Of a stretch of 10,933 nucleotides of DNA, positions 5,939 to 10,933 are shown piece by piece. Where the stretch lies: assembly GCA_050874705.1 (NCBI GenBank), contig JBNMLE010000033.1:1-10933 (forward strand), written 5' to 3'. The translations under genes were made by a program, and so were the position numbers. How positions within the stretch are numbered: the stretch's first letter is position 1; each line of letters starts with the position of its first letter. The notes below the pieces were generated by a model, which did not search any database, was not told the DNA's origin, and was given only the letters and a program-made list of their open reading frames with translations. The DNA is from Fiminaster sp050874705. Its GTDB lineage: Bacteria; Bacillota_I; Bacilli_A; RFN20; CAG-826.

Positions 5939-6991
5939 CTAATACTCATATTGTGATGAATAAACTAAGCCGATTCCTTTTATTAAATAATAAATTGGTA
6001 TTATAACTACAACACTACTTAATAAATATACCCAATATAATGGGAAAGAACAAATTCTACAAAATAACGCAACAGAAACCATTAAAGAAATTAAATTAAA
6101 GAATTCAAATAAAAATATTCTAAATATTGTTTTCGCAGGATTTTTTGGTCGATATAAAATCATATTGCAAGCGATATGGAACAAAAAAGAAATACCCGAT
6201 GAACAAAATAAAGCTAATTCGTAATTTGCAATAAGATTATTGAAAATAAAATAATAAAATAAGCAACAAGTAACTAGTCCTATAACCATTGAAATGAAAT
6301 TAATTAGACCACATTTTAAAATAGATCCTTGGATAAGAAGGGTGTCTTTGATTGGTCTAAAATGAGTAGTCCTATTGTTATCTTCATATATTGTTTTAAC
6401 ATTCATCGTTGAATAAGGAATTTCTTTAGTCATTAAATAAGTTAAAACATTCATTTCATATTCATATCTTTGCCCTGATATATTAATAAGTTCAGGTAAT
6501 AAGGATACAGGGAACGCTCTTAAACCGCATTGATTATCTCTCATATAGCGATATGTGCAAAGTGCTTGCGTAAATCTAGATGTGACATTTCCTAACTTTG
6601 ATTTAAATGGAGTTTTTACTTCAAATCGTCTTTCTCCAATAATTGTCATATTTCTAGTCAAAGCTTCTTCGTCCATTAAAACAATATCTTGAATTCTATG
6701 TTGACCATCACCATCCGCGGTTATGACATATTTATAATCCAATTTGTTATCAACAATATATTTAAAACCAGTTTTTAAAGCAAAGCCTTTTCCTTTATTT
6801 TTGTCATATGAAATTACTTCAGCGTATTTTTTGCATCTATCAAAAATATCTTTGTAATCTATTCCACTTCCATCATCAACAATTAAAATATAAAATCCGT
6901 TTTCAAATAGACCTCTTGATAAATTAACTAATGTTTCTTCTGGTTGATAAGAAGGAAGTAATACAATACTGCTTTTATTATTGTTAAGCAT
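5939..6991 (-). CDS. GT2 glycosyltransferase with a GtrA-like membrane domain
   Basis: A protein of 350 residues. The N-terminal about 215 residues are a family-2 glycosyltransferase of the dolichol/undecaprenyl-phosphate sugar synthase type: LLPSYQP, IVDDGSG, NKGKGFALKTGF, the metal-binding TADGDGQH (about 91-98), GERRF, and QCGLRAFP followed by RYEYEMNVL. Residues about 226-341 hold four hydrophobic segments with the YRPKNPAKTIFRIFLFEF pattern, like GtrA/DPMS-type lipid-sugar flippases fused behind such enzymes. It probably moves a sugar from a nucleotide sugar onto a polyprenyl phosphate at the membrane. I chose the ATG at 6991. A TTG two codons earlier (6997) is possible but lies upstream of the predicted transcript start. 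No ribosome site is visible. It is the first gene of the operon with DegV and the hydrolase. Confidence 0.88.
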   Translation of the reverse strand: MLNNNKSSIVLLPSYQPEETLVNLSRGLFENGFYILIVDDGSGIDYKDIFDRCKKYAEVISYDKNKGKGFALKTGFKYIVDNKLDYKYVITADGDGQHRIQDIVLMDEEALTRNMTIIGERRFEVKTPFKSKLGNVTSRFTQALCTYRYMRDNQCGLRAFPVSLLPELINISGQRYEYEMNVLTYLMTKEIPYSTMNVKTIYEDNNRTTHFRPIKDTLLIQGSILKCGLINFISMVIGLVTCCLFYYFIFNNLIANYELALFCSSGISFLFHIACNMILYRPKNPAKTIFRIFLFEFFNLISLMVSVALFCRICSFPLYWVYLLSSVVVIIPIYYLIKGIGLVYSSQYEY

Positions 6992-6997
6992 AAACAA

Positions 6998-7026
6998 AGA
7001 ATATCAAAATTTGCTTCATTTATAAA
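6998..7026 (-). promoter_or_regulatory. Promoter of the glycosyltransferase operon (probably leaderless)
   Basis: On the minus strand, -35 TTTATA (7026-7021), a 17-base spacer and extended -10 TGATATTCT (7006-6998). Counting from the -10, +1 falls at 6991, which is the A of the ATG. This explains the absence of a Shine-Dalgarno site and suggests a leaderless messenger. The -35 is weak, but the TG extension compensates. Confidence 0.45.
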
Positions 7027-7172
7027 TATAAATTTTATAAAAATGCCCTATTTTTAAGCTTTTCTCTATTTCGTAGAGTCATTTTTCTTGCGAGTAGAAA
7101 AGAAATATTTAAGTTTAGAACACAAAACTATATTCTCCCTATATTATTGTTTTTCGTAATGGAGGAAAAGCT
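7027..7172. promoter_or_regulatory. Divergent intergenic region with two small hairpins
   Basis: This region separates the glycosyltransferase operon (minus) from the hemolysin III gene (plus). Two adjacent hairpins are possible: CTCTA/TAGAG (7064-7068 with 7074-7078) and TTTTCT/AGAAAA (7083-7088 with 7096-7101). An alternative outer stem is CTTTTC/GAAAAG (7059-7064 with 7097-7102). For the plus-strand gene a TATATT at 7140-7145 could be the -10, with only a poor -35. The ribosome site GGAGG is at 7161-7165. The exact plus-strand start is not resolved. Confidence 0.35.
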
Positions 7173-7847
7173 ATGAACATTAAAGAAAATATTAACAATT
7201 TAGAAATACCAAATTATTCAAAAGAACAAGATGATTTTAATTTTTATTCTCATTTAATGGGCGTTCCATTAGGTATAGCGGTTTTTGTAGCATCAATTGT
7301 TTTATATGCCTTAAATAAATTTGATTTAACCAATATGATTAGCATGATAATTTTTTCGCTTACAATTATTTTGCTTTATTCAATTTCTTCAATTTATCAT
7401 AAGGCGCCTAATGATTCGAAAACAAAGAGAATTAAAAGAGTATTAGATCACTGCACAATATACATTTTAATTGCGGGCACTTATACACCTATTTGTTTTT
7501 ACATTTATAAAGAAAACATATTAGGTCTTGTATTACTTATTCTTCAATGGTCATTAGCGATTTTAGGTGTTATTCTTAACGCAGTAAATTTAAAAAGTAA
7601 AGCAGTTAAAATTATTTCAATGATTTTATATATTTTACTAGGTTGGATGATTTTATATACAACAGGTTTTTTATACCTTCCTCAAATATCATTTATCTTA
7701 ATATTATTAGGCGGAATAAGTTATACACTTGGTTCAATTTTATATGGAATAGGACATAAAAACCTATGGTTTCACTGCGTGTTCCATGTTTTTGTATTAA
7801 TTGGAACAATACTTCAAACCATAGGTGTTTTTATGTTATTTTTCTAA
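7173..7847 (+). CDS. Hemolysin III / PAQR-family membrane protein
   Basis: A 224-residue protein with about seven membrane segments, the usual size of the bacterial hemolysin III (YqfA/YplQ) group of the PAQR family. The metal-binding pattern is intact: S-x3-H at Ser72 and His76 (SSIYHKAP), D-H at 92-93 (LDHCTIYILIAGTYTP), and H-x3-H at 201-205 (WFHCVFHVF). In PAQR proteins these residues hold a zinc ion in a ceramidase-like site; bacterial members have been linked to membrane fluidity, and pore-forming activity has been claimed for only a few. The ATG at 7173 follows GGAGG by seven bases. It is the only clear plus-strand gene here and converges with the ATPase gene, with three bases between the stops. 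The name hemolysin should not be taken as evidence of toxicity. Confidence 0.9.
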   Translation: MNIKENINNLEIPNYSKEQDDFNFYSHLMGVPLGIAVFVASIVLYALNKFDLTNMISMIIFSLTIILLYSISSIYHKAPNDSKTKRIKRVLDHCTIYILIAGTYTPICFYIYKENILGLVLLILQWSLAILGVILNAVNLKSKAVKIISMILYILLGWMILYTTGFLYLPQISFILILLGGISYTLGSILYGIGHKNLWFHCVFHVFVLIGTILQTIGVFMLFF

Positions 7848-7869
7848 TTATTAATTAGTTTCTTTTTTT
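7844..7869 (+). terminator. AT-rich terminator after the hemolysin III gene
   Basis: CTAATT (7844-7849) pairs with AATTAG (7853-7858) and is followed by TTTCTTTTTTT. The hairpin overlaps the stop codons of both converging genes. It has the right shape for the plus strand, but the stem is almost all A-T with a 3-nt loop, so it may be weak. On the minus strand no T-run follows. Confidence 0.4.
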
Positions 7870-10631
7870 GAAATTTTCTTAGCAATAAATTTGCCTAATA
7901 CAATTAATTCATGCATTACAAATGGGAATACTGATAAAGCCACTGTAATGAGCCATTCTTGCCATGAAAGATTTGCGGTTGAGAATACATCTCTTACACC
8001 TGGAACTTCAATGACAAAGAGTTGTAAGCCGATACCAAGAATAAAGGCAATAAGCATCATCCAGTTTTTATTTTTAAATACTCTGAATCCAGATTTATTA
8101 AGATTGCTCATTGAGATCATATGGAATAATTCACTTGCCGCTAAAGTGGTAAAGGCCATTGTTTGAGCTTGGTGAAGAATTTCAGGATTGCTTTCAAAAA
8201 GAGTCTTAATGTCGTTAAGAGTGAAAGCACCATTTAACCATGCTGCTGAGAAATAAGAAATTAAAACAGCAATTGTAATAAATGAACCATATAAAATAGT
8301 ATTCAATAAACCGCCATGAGCAAATATACCTTCATTTGGATTGCGCGGTTTTTCTTTCATATTATTTGGATCATAGGCATCCATTCCTAATGCAATAGCA
8401 GGAAGTGAGTCTGTTAATAAGTTGACCCATAATAAGTGAATTGCAATTAATGGAGCAGGTAATCCTAAAATAATAATTAATAACATTGCAAAGACTTCAG
8501 CAATATTGCTCGACAAGAGGAATATAACAGTCTTTTTAATGTTTGCGTAAATACCACGACCTTGTTCAACTGCTTTTTCAATAGATGCGAAATTGTCATC
8601 AGTTAAGACCATATCCGCTGCGCCTTTAGCAACATCTGTTCCTGTAATACCCATTGCAATACCGATATCTGCTGCTTTTAATGATGGAGCGTCATTAACT
8701 CCATCTCCAGTCATTGCGCAAATATTGCCATTAGCTTCAAAAGCTTTAACGATTTGAACTTTATTTTCAGGTGAAACACGAGCGAATACACGAGCGTGCT
8801 TACAAACTTCTTTAAGTTCTTCTTCATTTAAATTATCAACATCTTTTCCGGTTAAACATTCACTTATATCACTACAAATACCTAAATCCTTTGCAATAGC
8901 AAAAGCTGTGTCTTTATGGTCACCTGTGATCATAACTGTTGTAATACCAGCGTTTTTAAATTTAGCAACTGCACCTTTTGTTTCAGGTCTTGCTGGGTCA
9001 ATCATAGCCACCAAACCAACAAATATTAAATCATCTTCTTTAATATCTTCTTGATTTGTATATGCAAGAGCTAATACGCGCAAAGCCTTACTTGAATATT
9101 GGCTATTAACTTTATAAATTTCATCAATATCACTTTGTTCAATTGCTCTAACGTTTCCATTATCAAGGATGAATTTTGTATGTGCTAAAATGCTATCTAA
9201 TGCACCTTTTGTAAATACAACATTTTTATCTCCGAATTTGTGTTTTGTAGACATCATTTTTCTAACACTATCAAATGGAAGTTCATCCACGCGTGGCATT
9301 TTATGTTCAAGATCTTTTTTATGGAGTCCGAAATTGTTTGCAAATGCAACCAACGCAATTTCAGTTGGATCACCGTATAAACCTTCATCAACTGTGGCGT
9401 TTGAGCATAAAGACATTCCTTGTGCTAAAAGGTGTAAGTCTTTATCGTGATTATTTTCATTAAAATCTTTGTCTACATAGAAATGATTAAATGTATAAGA
9501 TTCCACTACTGTCATTTTATTTTGTGTAAGAGTTCCTGTTTTATCAGAACAAACAACGCTTACAGCGCCAAGAGTCTCAACACTTGGAAGTTTTCTAACA
9601 ATTGTGTTTGCTTTGACCATTCTTTGAACGCCAATTGAAAGAACAATTGTAACTACTGCAGCAAGGCCTTCAGGAATTGCGGCAACAGCTAGTGCAATCG
9701 CGGAAAGAACAGCTTCAATCCATTGTTCAATGTCTCCACCTTTGCCATCAACAAATATCCATATGATTTCAATTATTAAAACAGCGATAACAACACCAAG
9801 CGTTAAAAGTCCTAGGAATTTTGATAATTTTGCTAATACTTTTTGAAGTGGAGTTTCACTATCTTCTTCTTCATCAAGCGCTTTGGCAATTTTACCAATT
9901 TCAGTATTCATGCCAGTTTTAATGACAATACCTTTGCCTCTACCATAACTAACAGGAGTAGACATATAAGCAACATTAACTCTGTCAGCAACACCAACGG
10001 ATGATGAAAATACAACATCAGAATCCTTTTCAACAGGTACTGATTCACCGGTTAGTGATGATTCATTTGCTTTTAAATTGACCGCTTCAACTAATCTTAA
10101 ATCCGCACCAATGGTGTCGCCTTCTTCAAGAATAACAACATCACCAAGAACGAGTTCGTTAGATTTGATTTTAAATCTTTTTCCATCGCGTATAACAGTT
10201 GACTCTGGACTTGATAAATTCTTCAAAGCATCAAGAGAAGTTTGAGCTTTTATTTCTTGTACTGTTCCAATAATAGAATTCAAACAAATGACCGCTAAAA
10301 TGATAATAACATCAGGCCAGTCACCAACATCAAGGAATAAATTGCCTGTTTGTCCAGCCTTAATAGCGTTAACAGTTTCATATATTGATACAGCAATCGT
10401 TACTGCAATCGCCGCAAAAAGAACAAAAATCATTGGATTATTCATTTGTTCAAAAAATATTCTTATCCAAGATTTTTTCTTTTTTTCTTGAAGCTTGTTT
10501 GGACCATATTTTAGCAATCTTTCTTTTGCTTCTTCATCGCTAAGTCCTTTTTCAATATCGACTTGCAAAGCTTCTTCTACTTGTTTTGTCGATAAAGTTT
10601 CATAAGCTATTTCTTTTTTAATTTCTTCCAT
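7851..10631 (-). CDS. P2-type cation-transporting ATPase (Mn2+ and/or Ca2+ export)
   Basis: A 926-residue P-type ATPase of the SERCA/PMR1-like (P2A) branch, full length with ten membrane segments. Visible parts: N-terminal cation-ATPase domain (about 10-70), actuator TGES (194-197), M4 PEGL (Glu321), phosphorylation site CSDKTGT (Asp363), nucleotide-binding KGA (475-477), TGDH (569-572) and GDGVNDAP (642-649). It also has M5 SSNIAEV (Asn709, Glu712), M6 NLLTDSLPAIALG (Asn737, Thr740, Asp741) and M8 AASELFHM (Glu834). These line up with both calcium sites of SERCA, so Ca2+ transport is possible. However, the gene sits behind a Mn2+-sensing riboswitch, as do known Mn2+ exporters, so Mn2+ efflux is the likely job. 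The ATG at 10631 has GAGG seven bases upstream. Single-gene transcript. Family certain; ion inferred. Confidence 0.93.
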   Translation of the reverse strand: MEEIKKEIAYETLSTKQVEEALQVDIEKGLSDEEAKERLLKYGPNKLQEKKKKSWIRIFFEQMNNPMIFVLFAAIAVTIAVSIYETVNAIKAGQTGNLFLDVGDWPDVIIILAVICLNSIIGTVQEIKAQTSLDALKNLSSPESTVIRDGKRFKIKSNELVLGDVVILEEGDTIGADLRLVEAVNLKANESSLTGESVPVEKDSDVVFSSSVGVADRVNVAYMSTPVSYGRGKGIVIKTGMNTEIGKIAKALDEEEDSETPLQKVLAKLSKFLGLLTLGVVIAVLIIEIIWIFVDGKGGDIEQWIEAVLSAIALAVAAIPEGLAAVVTIVLSIGVQRMVKANTIVRKLPSVETLGAVSVVCSDKTGTLTQNKMTVVESYTFNHFYVDKDFNENNHDKDLHLLAQGMSLCSNATVDEGLYGDPTEIALVAFANNFGLHKKDLEHKMPRVDELPFDSVRKMMSTKHKFGDKNVVFTKGALDSILAHTKFILDNGNVRAIEQSDIDEIYKVNSQYSSKALRVLALAYTNQEDIKEDDLIFVGLVAMIDPARPETKGAVAKFKNAGITTVMITGDHKDTAFAIAKDLGICSDISECLTGKDVDNLNEEELKEVCKHARVFARVSPENKVQIVKAFEANGNICAMTGDGVNDAPSLKAADIGIAMGITGTDVAKGAADMVLTDDNFASIEKAVEQGRGIYANIKKTVIFLLSSNIAEVFAMLLIIILGLPAPLIAIHLLWVNLLTDSLPAIALGMDAYDPNNMKEKPRNPNEGIFAHGGLLNTILYGSFITIAVLISYFSAAWLNGAFTLNDIKTLFESNPEILHQAQTMAFTTLAASELFHMISMSNLNKSGFRVFKNKNWMMLIAFILGIGLQLFVIEVPGVRDVFSTANLSWQEWLITVALSVFPFVMHELIVLGKFIAKKISKKETN

Positions 10632-10649
10632 TGTTTTACCTCACTAAAC

Positions 10650-10675
10650 AAAAAATAGGATGCATTTTCATCCTA
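10650..10675 (-). terminator. Riboswitch-controlled intrinsic terminator
   Basis: On the minus strand TAGGATG (10675-10669) pairs with CATCCTA (10662-10656) around a 6-nt loop, followed by TTTTTTG. It lies about 20 bases before the ATPase start codon, so when it forms the pump is not transcribed. Its left arm overlaps the antiterminator stem (10699-10691 with 10679-10671). Confidence 0.8.
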
Positions 10676-10806
10676 CCTTGTTATTGACTAAAGGTAGGAC
10701 AAATGTCTTACCTAAGTCTCGTTATTTAAGATAAGCCAGAGTCATATGACTTGAGATGTTGACTTACCACAGTTAAGTAACTGCAAACTACTCCCTTAAG
10801 CACATT
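10656..10806 (-). promoter_or_regulatory. yybP-ykoY manganese riboswitch with antiterminator
   Basis: The aptamer is at 10806-10702 on the minus strand. It has the class hallmarks GGGAGTAG (10795-10788), GTCAACAT (10763-10756) and ACGAGAC (10722-10716). P1 is AATGTGCTTA (10806-10797) with TAAGACATT (10710-10702), nine pairs with one bulged G. Downstream, TCCTACCTT (10699-10691 as minus strand) pairs with AAGGTAGGA (10679-10671) as antiterminator. GGTAAGAC (10712-10705) can instead pair with GTCCTACC (10700-10693). Because GGTAAGAC overlaps the 3' strand of P1, metal binding should hold P1, free the antiterminator and switch the ATPase gene on. Aptamer class is established knowledge; the switch logic is read from base pairing. 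Confidence 0.9.
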
Positions 10807-10807
10807 G

Positions 10808-10836
10808 AATATATCACATAAATTATTAGTCTTCAA
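10808..10836 (-). promoter_or_regulatory. Promoter of the riboswitch-ATPase transcript
   Basis: On the minus strand, -35 TTGAAG (10836-10831), a spacer of exactly 17 and -10 TATATT (10813-10808). The predicted start is near 10801, at the beginning of P1. The -35 box lies immediately beside the end of the IS30-like element. Confidence 0.7.
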
Positions 10837-10837
10837 T

Positions 10838-10933
10838 TAATTAATAGTAAATTGCAATCTTAAGTGCAACACTCAGAGATAGCTTCAGACATCAATTTTG
10901 ATGGAGATATCCAGTTGTTACATTTCCTAGGTC
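10838..10933 (-). mobile_element. End of an IS30-family insertion sequence (continues past the window)
   Basis: The last part of an IS: the 3' end of the transposase followed by a terminal region reading GTGTTGCACTTAAGATTGCA on the minus strand (10872-10853). The GTTGCACTT-plus-TTGCAAT style is typical of IS30-family ends in low-GC Gram-positives. The outer border must lie between about 10837 and 10860; the exact border and target duplication cannot be set because the other end is outside the window. Confidence 0.6.
10860..10933 (-). CDS. IS30-family transposase, C-terminal end (partial)
   Basis: The last 23 codons before a TAA at 10862-10860. The product runs P-R-K-C-N-N-W-I-S-P-S-K-L and ends S-E-C-C-T. 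This fits the end of IS30-family DDE transposases, where an N-x-R-P-R-K-x-L-x-(W/Y)-x-(T/S)-P-x-E-x-(F/L) segment closes the protein and the stop codon sits in or beside the terminal inverted repeat. The catalytic DDE core lies outside the window, so it is not possible to say whether the enzyme is intact. IS30 enzymes move the element by cut-out circle or dimer intermediates. Confidence 0.65.
   Translation of the reverse strand, partial: PRKCNNWISPSKLMSEAISECCT

Noticed and set aside
871..7847. Mycoplasma-type code (TGA as Trp)
   Set aside because: TGA is used as the stop of the 223-aa TrkA-like and DegV genes at tidy overlaps with the next start, and the tRNA-Trp has a CCA anticodon.
1324..10491. 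Several short plus- and minus-strand frames of 60-95 codons inside trkH, DegV and the ATPase gene
   Set aside because: All are shadows of well-supported genes in other frames, with no ribosome sites or family features.
10656..10806. M-box (Mg2+) riboswitch, which also controls cation ATPases
   Set aside because: The conserved loops GGGAGTAG and GTCAACAT are those of yybP-ykoY; the M-box core sequences are absent.

Overview
The window is AT-rich, gene-dense bacterial DNA. Strong Shine-Dalgarno sites (AGGAGGT, GGAGG), 1-4 nt gene overlaps and low GC fit a low-GC Bacillota/Mollicutes-related bacterium. TGA ends at least two genes (the 223-aa TrkA-like protein and DegV) and the tRNA-Trp has a CCA anticodon, so the standard bacterial code is likely, not the Mycoplasma/Spiroplasma code. 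Species cannot be named from this sequence.

Layout. (1) Positions 1-749 are an accessory patch. It holds the start of a lipoprotein-like gene running off the left edge, two terminators, a 44-codon remnant of a C5 DNA cytosine methyltransferase, a 20-bp-period tandem repeat, and a decayed duplicate of the 3' end of tRNA-Trp. (2) 750-4018, minus strand: tRNA-Trp(CCA) with its own promoter, then, read from the right, a potassium-uptake operon of two TrkA/RCK-type regulators, a TrkH/KtrB channel subunit and a trailing YqeY gene. (3) 4019-7030, minus strand: a tight three-gene operon of a GT2 glycosyltransferase with a GtrA-like membrane tail, a DegV-family protein, and a membrane-anchored alpha/beta hydrolase with cysteine where serine is usual. 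(4) 7031-7847, plus strand: a hemolysin III/PAQR-family membrane protein, the only clear plus-strand gene. (5) 7851-10836, minus strand: a large P2-type cation ATPase behind a yybP-ykoY (Mn2+) riboswitch with a readable terminator/antiterminator. (6) 10838-10933: one end of an IS30-family insertion sequence, directly against the riboswitch promoter.

How it works together. The core theme is ion homeostasis: K+ uptake through TrkH with two cytosolic nucleotide-binding regulators, and Mn2+ (possibly Ca2+) export by the ATPase. Base pairing in the leader predicts an ON switch. Mn2+ stabilises P1, which lets an antiterminator form and the pump be made. The GT2/DegV/hydrolase operon looks like an envelope or lipid module, but its substrate cannot be read from sequence.

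Most novel points: the dead methyltransferase fragment beside a repeat array and a tRNA 3'-end duplication (a probable scar of mobile DNA), the Cys-nucleophile hydrolase in its operon, and the combination of SERCA-like metal-site residues with a Mn2+ riboswitch. No wholly new system is certain; the three-gene lipid/envelope operon and the repeat array are the best candidates.
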